Below, piece after piece: positions 55,101 through 64,000 of a stretch of 64,000 bases of DNA. Numbering within the stretch: position 1 is the first letter of the stretch; every line of letters starts with the position of its first letter. The DNA comes from Elymus sibiricus (taxonomy: Eukaryota; Streptophyta; Magnoliopsida; Poales; Poaceae). The notes beneath the pieces are model-generated. The model was not told the origin of the DNA. It did not search any database and saw only the letters and a program-made list of their open reading frames with translations. The translations under genes were made by a program, and so were the position numbers. The DNA is taken from assembly GCA_039707655.1 (NCBI GenBank), contig CM077667.1, forward strand, positions 542,976,222 through 543,040,221. The letters run 5' to 3'.

Positions 55101-57280
55101 TCGGCGGATCCGTTTTGTTGATGTGCATGGGGACAGGAAACATGGTGGGTAATGCCAATGCGTTCAAAAAAAGAGTGGAGCTTTTGATATTCGCCCCCCA
55201 ATCCGTTTGCATAGCAAGGATCTTACGATCAAAGAGCCGTTCAACATGTTGTTGAAAAAGATGAAATTTCTGGAAGACATCAGATTTGTGTTGAAGCAAA
55301 TAGATCCAACTGAACTTACTAAAATCATCGATAAAAGTCACATAATATTTTTGTCTGCCTATAGAGACGGGTCCAGGACCCCACACATCAGAAAAAACTA
55401 GCTCTAAAGGAGCTTTTGATTCACTAGTGGAACGATTATGTGGTAGTTGATGACTCTTGGCCATCTGACAAGCATCACACACAAAGAGATGATCTTGTTT
55501 ATTGGAAACAGGAAGACTAAAATCGCGAAGAATTTTCTGAACCACCGGTAGTGAGGCATACCCTAGACGCTTGTGCCAGCGAGAGGTAGATGGTTTGATT
55601 GCGCCAAGCACTTGACGCTGTGGTACCTCCTGCCGACCACGTACGTGGAACAAGCCCCGCCTACTCCTGCCTTGGAGAATTGTTTTGCGAGTGTCCTGAT
55701 CCTTAAGAAAAAATAATTCGGGATGAAGCTCAACATAAGCATGGTTATCAATCATGAGTTGATAAGCGGAAAGAAGACTCTTGACAGAACTAGGAGCATG
55801 AAGAATATTGTTCAAGTTCAAAGAACCATGGGGAGTAGAAAGAACCGTATGACCAACATGAGCAATATCCATACCTTGAGCACTTGCCGTGTGAATTTGC
55901 TCGTTGCCAGTGTAGCGATCGCGAACGGCGAGCTTCTCCAATTCCACTGTTACATGATCGGTGGCGCCGTTGTCAAGATACCATTTGGTATCCACTCCAT
56001 AAGCATGGGCAGTAGCATTGGCGGACTTATCTTCGCCACCACCACCACCTCCTTGGCCTCCATAGTGCTTGACGTTGTTGTTGTAGGAGCGATCGTACCT
56101 TTTCTTGCAACGCCATGCACCGTGACCTTCAAACTTGCAAATCTGGCAGATTTCTTTCTCACCTCCTCCTGGACGTGGTGCACCCCCGCCATTGTTGTTG
56201 GAGAAGCGAGGGCCACGGCCATCCTGGCTGCCGATGCTGTTGCCATTAGCACCACGGGAGCCACCACTCCCGTTTCCACCAGAAGGGCGCCCATAGTTGC
56301 GGTTCCCTCCCTTGGCAGCAAGGTTGGCAGAGAAACCAGAGGAGGAGTTCTGTGCCTTGATCCGGGCTTCGGCCGCGAGCAACAGAGAAAATAACTCGCC
56401 CAAGCCAATGGGCTGATCTGTGACTGTACGAGTAGACATAGCAGAAACAAATCCATTGTAATCAGGTTCATGGACAAGACCTTGGATGATGTCGGAGACA
56501 ATTTCATCCTCATCGAGAGGCTTCCCTGCTGCAGCGAGCTCGTCCGCGAGCCCCTTGACCTTGGTGAAGTAAGCGGCAGCAGAGAGGTCTCCCTTGCGTG
56601 CGGTGTTGATCTGGGCACGAAGTTGGATGATCTTCGTCCGGGATTGCGACGAGAAGCTCTGGAGAAGAGTGGTCCAGACGCTGGTGGCGGTGTCGAGGTC
56701 GCTGACTTGGAGAAGCAGCTCGCGGGAGAGGGAGGCCAGCAGGAAGGAAAGGACCTGCTAGTCCTGGGTGACCCACACGGCGTGCGCGGGGTTCGGCGTC
56801 TCCGTGACTTCCTTCTTCCCCGAGACTTCCCGCTCGGTGAGAAGGACAGCAGGTGGCTCCTTGATGCTCCCATCAAGGTAGCCCATCATGGCGGCTGCGC
56901 GGATGTGAGGAAGGACCTGGGCCTTCCACACCAAGAAGTTGTCCCTGGTGAGCTTTTCTGTGATGGTGTGGCCGAGGGCAGCGAGGGACGGAGCAGCAGC
57001 CATGGCGAGGGAGGAGGATGCGGTGGACATAAGCTAGATTAGATGGAAGAGAGAGGCTCTAATACCATGTGAAAACTAGGCTGGAAGCGTATGCAATCAG
57101 CAGGGACGCATGCGTGTTAATATAGCAAGAGATTACATAGAGGTTAGGAGTTGGATTGATCCTCAAGTCATGCTAACAGATGGGATCTATCTCAATGTCC
57201 TAACAGAATTACAGAAGATAAACACCAACACGCACACGTCTAATACGGTTTATACAACACCGTATGTACATAGTTTAACA
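52156..57280 (-). mobile_element. Copia element with short LTRs, complete structure, decayed genes
   Basis: LTRs of about 208 bp (52156-52363) and 213 bp (57068-57280) begin TGTTAAACTATGTACATACG (minus strand) and end GCCTAGTTTTCACA. CTGCT flanks both sides (52151-52155, 57281-57285). A primer-binding site TGGTATTAGAGCC lies next to the 5' LTR (about 57055-57067) and a purine tract GAGGGGGAG next to the 3' LTR (about 52364-52372). It sits inside the gag remnant of another copia element. Confidence 0.93.
52371..57030 (-). pseudogene. gag-pol: Copia gag-pol, one stop and at least three frameshifts
   Basis: From 57030: Gag (MSTASSSLAMAAAPS...), an in-frame TAG at 56758, more Gag, a CCHC knuckle CQICKFEGHGAWRC, a protease-like WYLDNGATDHVT, an integrase zinc region with RWHKRLGYASLPVV (Tyr where His is usual), a core with VFSDVWGP and HQQNGSAERKRRH, a reverse transcriptase with [15 protein letters not shown], and RNase H with [23 protein letters not shown] and [11 protein letters not shown]. 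Frameshifts lie near 55193 and 54830 (the second restores the frame of the first) and near 53095. A Pro/Ala/Gly-rich insert of about 200 residues separates integrase from reverse transcriptase (54650-54000). Domain order is copia type; the protein cannot be made whole. Confidence 0.92.
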
Positions 57281-57285
57281 CTGCT

Positions 57286-58774
57286 GGCCTGCTGCATACA
57301 GAGCCGACTTGTTTGTCGGGCGGGCTCGCTGAGCCATTGGTGGGAGCCCTGTCACAATGCATCCTGTATATGCCATCGTCGTCCGCTTCGAGCGACATAC
57401 CTCGCCGCGCGTCTCCGTCTTCTTGCAGGACCACATCGGTCGGCATGTCATGGATTTCCGACGCCATCACAAATGTGTGGTGTACTTCTGACACCACGTC
57501 TTCGTCTGTTATTGGGCAGCGTGGCAAGGCTGGTGTGCGCGTGCCTACTTTTGCATCGCCACGTATGCTAGAATGACATTCGTGTCCGTAGCATCGACAC
57601 AAATTTCAGAATTATGTCTCGCGTCAGCAGCTTCGACACGAGTTTTGGAATCACCCCTCATGTCTGTAACAAGGCCGCTTCTCCACGGCCGAGCACACCC
57701 AGTGAGCGCTTCCATCGCTCCAGCAAAGATAACACATACGCCTCTAGCATTGATGTAAGTTTCGGAATCACCCCCCGTATCCGTAGCATCGACACGAGTT
57801 TCCGAACCATGATCTTGAGAGCAAACTTTTTCTTCATGGAGCGCGACAATTTCCTTTGCCGACACTTGAAGAACTGGATCCTCCTTATCCACGAGTTCAC
57901 ACATCAACATCATGTCACCTGCATCTCCTAGCTGGGCCATGAGCGCATTCTCCTTCGGGAGATTCTTGCACTCTGATTTGAAGTGCCCCATGATGCCACA
58001 ATTGTGATACTTGATCTTACCCTTGTCGAACTTATTCTTCTTCTTCAAAGCACCATCACTGGCGTTCTTCTGACTTTGTTCGTTTGGCGCACGATCTTGG
58101 CTAGTATTGCTGCTTGAGCCCTCGTCTCCTCTCCTTGAGTCCAACGCCTGCCACTGATCCCGCGTTAGCATGACATGCTCATCGTTCCTCCCGTCCCCGA
58201 GACTGTACCGCATACGCTCGTCGTGAGCCTTGTAGCGTCCGTCGAGACCAACAATGGAGGGGGTCGCGAGATCGACGCACTGATCGATCACCATGACAAT
58301 TTGTAGGTACCGGGAAGGAGCTGCGCGCAAGAACCTACGGACAACCAAGGCGAACGCGTCCACGGACTCATTATCGCCCATGACCAAAGTCTCATAGTTC
58401 CTTAAAAGACTTTGGAGATTGGCTTGCTTGACGCGGATCTGTCCCTTGAACATAAGCTTCAAGGTATCCCATGCCTGTTTCGCCGTTTCTTTGGCGATCA
58501 GGTGTTGGAGGACATCCATCGACATCACCGAATAAATCGCCGACGCCGCCTGCCGATCCTTTCAGTGCTCGGCTCCCTCCTTCCTGTAAGCGTCGCCTCC
58601 TGGATTGACTGCGTCCCACAACTCGTTGGCGCGAAGGCCACACTCCATCAGGGCCTTCCAGACCCGGAAGTTCTCGCGATCAAACCGCGGATACGACGAA
58701 CTTGCCGGAGCAGCAAATACTTTAGCCGCACCGGAGTACGCCGCCAGCTGCTTGTTCTTCTCGTTGCCCGACAT
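57286..58774 (-). pseudogene. gag: Copia gag remnant with one in-frame stop
   Basis: From 58774 the frame reads MSGNEKNKQLAAYSGAAK and FDRENFRVWKALMECGLRAN, the start of a UBN2/retrotran_gag-type Gag. A TGA at 58559 interrupts it, and it continues with VLQHLIAKETAKQAWDTLKL, NYETLVMGDNESVDAFALVV and a zinc knuckle YHNCGIMGHFKSEC, in which the first Cys is replaced. After it come degenerate repeats of a D-SET-VDATD phrase (about 57800-57580). The frame continues loosely to 57286, where the other copia element is inserted, and possibly beyond it at 52155-51960. No pol gene is left in this window. In copia elements Gag forms the particle shell. Confidence 0.8.
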
Positions 58775-58821
58775 GATCTCCCGTTACTAGAAGATCAACC
58801 TTACTCTAGATATATACTAAT

Positions 58822-59265
58822 TGATGGCATAGGTCCCATCGACGCCGAGTACTTTCCGACGAGGACGACGAACGACGACGATCGCGAAGAACAAAGCAAA
58901 TGATCGAACACCCGCAGTGTAAAGCTAGCCAAACTAGCAATCGATCCTTTGACCTGTGTACGTTGCCTGATGGATGTACACACGTACGAAACTAGTAGCT
59001 AGCAATCGATCAACTCCGGCGAAAGCAACACGCGACAAGGGATTTTTTGGCAACAGGGTTATGTATGTCCTGTATTTTCTTATTGCTTTGATCTGATGTT
59101 TTTTTGTTTATAGGGGGTCTACATGGGTATAAATATCAGCTAGGCTTCCTTAGTTCCTAAACCGAATTAGCCAAGAATACTAATCCTACCAGGATACTAA
59201 TTGATGCACTAGTTTAATAGGTAGACGCACATGTAGTCGACCGGACGTTGGGTTTACTTCCAACA
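58822..59265 (-). repeat. Probable 5' LTR of the decayed copia element
   Basis: On the minus strand, TGTTGGAAGTAAACCCAACG begins at 59265 and a TATA-like stretch (GATATTTATACCC, then CTATAAAC) lies inside. The LTR may end near 58822 (CCATCA), before a degraded primer-site-like TTAGTATATATC. The gag ATG follows at 58774. The left boundary is uncertain and no partner LTR is seen in the window. Confidence 0.5.
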
Positions 59266-59743
59266 AGGAAATGACGTAACCTGCAACTTAGCAAATACGT
59301 CTACCACCAGGGGCGGAGCCAGAAATTTTTGCCATTGTGTTCACTCATTGACTTGTTATAAGGATTATGTACGAAAAGATTAAGTGTAATTGTGTAAAGT
59401 CTAACTTATCCCATATTACAACAAGGGTTTTGCACTAAATCACAACATACGTAATAGAAATAAGACATCAATTATCACATATTGTATTACATTAAAAACT
59501 GAGAGAGGGCGAGACATACGAGTTGGATGACAATGAATGAAATGGAGATCATGTAGAAAAAAAATGTTCAATACCATCATGGTTCTTTAATACTGCCACC
59601 GTTACCAACTTGAGTTGTTAAAAATATTGCGCATACTAACGTGACTTATCTTGCAACATATTTGCTTTCAATTGAACTCACCGCGCATGCTGCTTGCCCC
59701 AGCATAATGTTATCCTCTGACCTGTTTTATGCTTAATCAAATA

Positions 59744-59953
59744 TTAGTGAATAATCTTTGAAGAGTAGCCTTGAGATAAATTCTTGATGTTTTCCTTATC
59801 ATGTTCGACTTCAACTAACCATTCAATGATAAATCCACTCCTGCAAAGGTATCTCGGAAGAATTGGCATTTGCTCTTCGTCAGACGCGTCGGTGGCCTCA
59901 TCGATCAACAAACCGAAAACATTACCTCTGATTTGTTCAGTGATATAATTCAA
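59744..59953 (-). pseudogene. hAT transposase fragment
   Basis: The frame reads QIRGNVFGLLIDEATDASDE and EQMPILPRYLCRSGFIIEWL, which matches the DUF4371 / RNase-H-like start of plant hAT transposases, where the Asp of LIDEATD is a catalytic-type position. Only 69 codons are open; both the N-terminal zinc finger and the C-terminal dimerisation domain are missing or unreadable. Confidence 0.7.
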
Positions 59954-60150
59954 AATTATCTACATAGAAGATAAATAACTCATTAGGGAACATCTTAACT
60001 TATAAGAAAACATAAATAGGAGGCAATAGAATGTCATGACGGTTGATGAAGTCACCTTTGCAAAACAATTCAAAATTTCCTTCGCTAAAATAGCCAGGAT
60101 TAAATCCCCGTTCATATCTCCAATATCCCTATGTGGATAAACATAATTAA

Positions 60151-60684
60151 GTGGTCAGAGCCTGCGTGCCGCCCCATCCTGCGACTAATCTTTGGGTTCC
60201 TCCCCCACCTGGCAAAGCAAAGCTGAATACTGATGCTGCTTTCTTGGAGGAGTCGGGGGAAACTTGGGGAGGTGCTGTCGCAAGGGATCATAAGGGGCAT
60301 GTTTTCATGTCTGTTGGCAGGCGGCTCGACCGCTGTAGTTCAGTGGAAGAGGCGGAAGGTGCAGCAGCCGTTCTGGGCCTAACTGAGTTTGCAAAGATTT
60401 TTAATGGTCAGATGATCCTTGAGACTGACAATGCAGGGATTGGACGTAGCCTGCAGTCCAAGGAGATGTGCAGATCGGCTGTCCATGCAGTGCTGGCTGA
60501 TGCAAGACACTTGCTCTCTCGTTTCTCCCACTCGGAGGTCGTCGTCATTGGCAGGGCTCAAAACAAAATAGCACACGAGCTGGCAGCCACAGCTCGGAAA
60601 TCCGGTGATTTTATGCTGATGGCGGATGTCCCGCCGGAGAGTAGAACTGTAATGCGTGATGAGTTCGCCTCAACCATGGTGTAA
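60151..60684 (+). pseudogene. LINE RNase H domain fragment inserted in the hAT element
   Basis: A 177-codon frame shows an RVT_3-type RNase H: KAKLNTDAAFLEESGETWGG near residue 22, EEAEGAAAVLGLTEFAK near 67, LETDNAGIGRSLQSKEM near 93 and GRAQNKIAHELAATARK near 133. It is followed by a stop and a 12-bp A run at 60702-60713, so it is the 3' tip of a 5'-truncated LINE. The domain itself has no stop. No target duplication was found. The LINE at 30342-31469 has a related RNase H domain but is a different copy. Confidence 0.8.
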
Positions 60685-61423
60685 TTGTTTTCCATGGTCC
60701 TCAAAAAAAAAAAATGTAAGGCCCCTTCGTTAAATATATGCACCTAATCTTATCTTGCTTCCTCAGATTTCTTGTGTACTCGAAAATTATCTTTCGATCA
60801 ACTGGATCATAAGGCTACTCATGCAGATTAATTTCCCTTTGAATGGAAAGGCCTCAAAAGACTTCTTACGGAGACATTTGATGAACTTTGACTATGTCTC
60901 ATGGATGTCCTTGCAGTGCTAGCATCACCATTTGAATCTGATGATCGATATTTTTTGGGGAAATAAATTTTGATTGCCTAGATCTATCAAAGTAACTGCA
61001 ATCTGTGAATAAGTAATTAGAAAAGTACGGGCTACTGGCTACGGTATACACAACATAGAGGATATGTGGGAGATGTGACTAACCGACACCTCGAATTTGG
61101 TCTAGGGGGGCTTCCCGCTACACACCTGCCCTTGGCGGCTCATCTCTATCGTCGGGGTATCGATGCAAACGAGAGAATAGATCGCGGAGTAGAAGAAGCG
61201 AAAAGAAACGCAAAAGGTAGTGCGGTTGGCGGTGGCTCTACAGAAATAGAGCAGCGGCAGGAAGCCAAGAACAGGCCTGTAAGTCTGGCACGGAGGGACT
61301 TCACTTTGTGGGCTTTTGGGATTCTCAGCTAGGGTTGCATTCCAAGTTGATGGGTTCAGCCCCTATTTTTTATTGGGTTCATGAACCCAACGCTCATACG
61401 CTAGCTCCGCCCCTGTCTACCAC

Positions 61424-63449
61424 ACAAAAGAAACGCATAGATATTGGATTATCAACATGTTATCGTTTACCACCACAACATGAAAGACCAGCTTGTCATC
61501 CGTTTAGCTTTCACCCTTTGGTCATAGGAGAATCTAGTCCCTTCAAGCATTCACACTTGTATTCTATTGTCATTTTACATCTCACGTAATGCTTGCCACT
61601 AAGGTATTCTAATTTGTTAGAATGTACACTAACTTATTAACTCAATGATAAGGAGATAGACACATCATATCTAACCTAAGCCCATAAAGGCCTCTAGGAT
61701 ATATTTTGGGCGCTCCCATAAGACATCTCCTCCCTCCCACAAAGTTGTGAGATTGAGCTCGTGCAGTAAATGCAATGGGCCACATCGCCTCGTGCCTCAA
61801 TTCTCCAAACACAAACAAGTTGTGTGCCTCTGGCCTCCCTTATGAGACCGCCACTGCTAGCACCATCCCCGTGCCTGCCACAACTACTGGCATCCCTCTA
61901 ATACTACATGACGACGAAATAATGGGGTATCTTGAGAAAACAAAAGGATAGCACCCGACCACGTAAGAAGCAGAACGCATCGTCGATACCTCGCTGCTTC
62001 CGCCACCCTCAGAAATCAACACGTCCCATTCTCCTCCCCTTTCACATTGCCCATACCTAGCACACAATTTTGGTGAGACCAACAACATGTTTGACAAAAA
62101 ATTATATTTTGATATGTGTAGGTGTTTAAATTGTTTATATTTGCATCGTAGTGCGTAAAGGGGCTTAAATGTTGACTAGTTCATGCAATGTTGAATGATG
62201 ACTTCATTGGAATAGATGACATTCCCTTCTAGATGGGAAATGAGAGTGCAGAAGTGGAGGAAGATGTGGTTGACATCGGGACTCCGACAACAAAGAATAA
62301 TGATCAAAAATTTCCCAAATACAATCAGAGGGGGATGATGAATTAGATGGGTGTCTCACTTTATGTGCCTATTGGCACCAATCAAACTGAAGACACATTC
62401 TGGAGGTGGAGATAGGAATACCATCACCTCAATGTTAAGATTGAGACAAATCGAACAAAAGGTCCACTCACAAGTCCTATGGGCCTGTTAACTTGCTCAC
62501 ATAATATCCATGGCTTTAGGGCTCCAAATATGGCCCGTTTGATTGCCTTGGTCTACACGGAAAAAAGTGGACCGCACACTACTCAAAACAATCATCAACC
62601 TATTCCTCACGGAACAACCAAATCGGTCATTTCTAGCAAGCCATGCCCAACCCAATGCTAAAAGGGCATGTCATTGCTACTTTGACCATGCCACTTGTAC
62701 GTAGTGGTTTGTACGTGGTGTATGGTCCTCATCTTCCTCAATCTCCATCAACTAATTCCTTCTAATCAACACAATGGTGCTTCAGTTCGAGATAAGATCT
62801 ACATCAAAGAGATGCACCATGACGTTGCCATACCATTCCCATGGTCGTTTCATAGTCTAATTGAGTATTAATCTTCAATTTCCGGTTTATGTTTAAAGTT
62901 TCTTTAGAAGATTTTTTTTCAAATTCATGACACACGGTTGACCCTAGGAATTTCCTTTGACCACTAAATTTATTTCGTTGTTCCACACAACTTTGGTGTC
63001 GTAAGTTATTCATTTCGATGACCATAGACAGACCTAGACTATTTAGTGTTCAAGTTTGAATTTATTTTATGTGAGATTCATAAAATTCACGACACATGGC
63101 TGATCATTTGAAATTTCCTTTGACTGCTTCATCTCGTTGTTCTACACAACTTTTATGTTGTATGTTTTTATTTCTATGCTGATAAATAAAGTTATCCATG
63201 GCCGTGTCCAGAAATTTGATGCCCTAGTTTAAAACACAAAGTGGGACCCAATTTACTTTATAAACTTCCTATAAATAAAAACTAGTATAAGCAAAGCGTA
63301 ACCTCACTTAATTATGGAACTTAAAATGTACATTACTTCTTAAATAGTTGAAATTATATAAATTATTAATGCTAAAAGAGTAGATGTCGTACCACATATA
63401 CGTTGATTTGGGGGAGGAGCAACGAATCAAATGATCATGTATCAACCCT
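61424..63449. other. Low-information DNA with old repeat traces
   Basis: No intact gene. About 62226-62480 (plus) resembles a decayed Harbinger-associated Myb/SANT-like ORF1. At 62920-63190 two diverged copies of a block containing ATTCATGACACACGG and TCGTTGTTCCACACAACTTT lie about 164 bp apart. Near 63197-63250 GGCCGTGTCCAGAAATTTGA resembles a decayed hAT end. The rest shows nothing that I can name. Confidence 0.4.
62226..62480 (+). pseudogene. Decayed Harbinger ORF1-like (Myb/SANT-like) fragment
   Basis: One frame gives VSLYVPIGTNQTEDTFWRW and, after a stop, EYHHLNVKIETNRTKGPL. This follows the pattern of the Myb/SANT-like proteins of plant PIF/Harbinger elements (a WL.VS.D...GT.QT...FW.R and EY.H......NRT.. 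arrangement). Stops interrupt it and the zinc-binding or trihelix parts are not complete. The call rests on a short pattern. Confidence 0.4.
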
Positions 63450-63798
63450 CACTAGTGGAAAACGGGCCTTTAGTCCTGGTTGACAATGACCTTTACTCCC
63501 GGGTCACCAACCGGGACAACCAAATTGAGACTAAAGGCCCCCACCCTTTATTCCCGGTTGGTCACAACCCAGGACTAAAGTCCATCCATGTGGCCGCGAG
63601 CGTGCGCTGGGGGCTGGAGCACATTTAATCCCGGTTGGTGACACCAACCGGGACTAAGGATTTTGTGTTTTTTTATGCTGAGGTTTAGAGTTTTAGGGTT
63701 TAGGGTTTATGGTTTATTTTTCCTTTTCATTTTGTGTTTTCCATTCAATTCTTTTTCATTCCAAACATATTTTACGCTACTACATTTTGTACATGTTG

Positions 63799-63869
<71 letters not shown>

Positions 63870-64000
63870 GGTATATACAATTTCTCCTACAATTTGGAGA
63901 TCATTACATGCAGGCATTATCGGCATTGGTATTATTCGTTTTCAGATATGACCTGCGTAAGCAAAAATCCCGCAATTTCCTCTTGAATTGCTCGTATGCG
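63450..64000 (+). mobile_element. CACTA element, left end only (runs off the window)
   Basis: CACTAGTGGAAAACGGGCC at 63450 opens the element. Subterminal motifs TTTAGTCCTGGTT, ACCGGGACTAA and ATCCCGGTTGGTGACACC follow to 63660. The next 300 bp (TATTTTTCCTTTTCATTTTG, TTTCTCCTACAATTTGGAGA) match the order found at 34320-34560, so it is the same or a sister family. Its genes would lie beyond 64000. Confidence 0.85.
63807..63865. repeat. (AT)n microsatellite, about 29 repeats
   Basis: An uninterrupted AT dinucleotide run inside the left end of the CACTA element. The related element at 34044 has only short AT runs at the equivalent position. Confidence 0.95.

Larger units (their letters stand above)
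59308..61415 (-). mobile_element. hAT transposon remnant, 2.1 kb, 8-bp target duplication
   Basis: Terminal inverted repeats CAGGGGCGGAGC (59308) and GCTCCGCCCCTG (61415) are flanked by TCTACCAC at 59300-59307 and 61416-61423. An 8-bp duplication and these ends are typical of hAT elements. A short hAT transposase piece remains on the minus strand (59744-59953). A LINE-derived segment sits in the middle (about 60135-60714). The rest has no gene, so the element is dead. Confidence 0.88.

Noticed and set aside
53720..56394. Plus-strand ORFs opposite the copia gag-pol (for example 55723-56394)
   Set aside because: They mirror the coding strand of the retroelement and lack any domain.
1..64000. 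tRNA or rRNA genes
   Set aside because: Only the SINE head at 265-325 has tRNA-like promoter words; no cloverleaf-forming tRNA or rRNA sequence was recognised.

Overview
The window is a dense block of nested transposable elements from a large grass genome, most likely the Triticeae (wheat, Aegilops or barley type). The main evidence is BARE1/WIS/Angela-type copia LTRs (termini TGTTGGAAATATGCCC and GTTCCCCAACA), several CACTA transposons with long subterminal repeat fields, a Stowaway-type MITE and a Helitron. I see no intact ordinary host gene; a 100-codon acidic ORF near 2.1 kb is the only weak candidate. All family calls come from reading motifs, termini and target-site duplications (TSDs), not from database searches.

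Layout. 1-3011: a SINE with a 14-bp TSD, then gene-like but unassigned DNA with a degenerate 360-bp tandem duplication. 3012-31483: a three-level nest. A 5'-truncated LINE (14-bp TSDs about 28 kb apart) is split by a 25.2-kb CACTA element (3051-28278) and by a solo Angela-type LTR (28581-30336, TSD CGGTC). The CACTA element is itself split by a 13.8-kb Angela-type copia element (4258-18031, TSD GTAAC). That copia element is unusual: LTR, internal region, 188-bp LTR remnant, truncated second internal region, LTR, all inside one TSD pair. The CACTA element carries a TNP2-type transposase and a second, TNP1/Ptta-like gene, both broken by stops or frameshifts, plus a 333-bp tandem array and large hairpins.

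31484-40354: unassigned DNA, then an LTR of an unassigned, perhaps gypsy-type, retrotransposon split by a 6.3-kb CACTA element (34044-40338, TSD ACT) with a decayed TNP2 gene and a coiled-coil/membrane ORF on the minus strand. 40355-43500: unassigned DNA with exon-like fragments and a Stowaway-type MITE. 43501-47358: a non-autonomous Mutator-like element (11-bp TSD) filled with a minisatellite. 47544-51899: a non-autonomous Helitron on the minus strand. 51900-59265: remnants of a copia element (gag and probable LTR) split by a second, complete but decayed 5.1-kb copia element (52156-57280, TSD CTGCT). 59308-61415: a hAT element (8-bp TSD) holding a LINE RNase H fragment. 61424-63449: low-information DNA with a Harbinger-like fragment. 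63450-64000: the first 551 bp of another CACTA element, probably of the same family as the one at 34 kb.

The genes do not form a pathway; each serves, or once served, the mobility of its own element. Only the 1327-codon Gag-Pol ORF at 6144-10127 looks intact.
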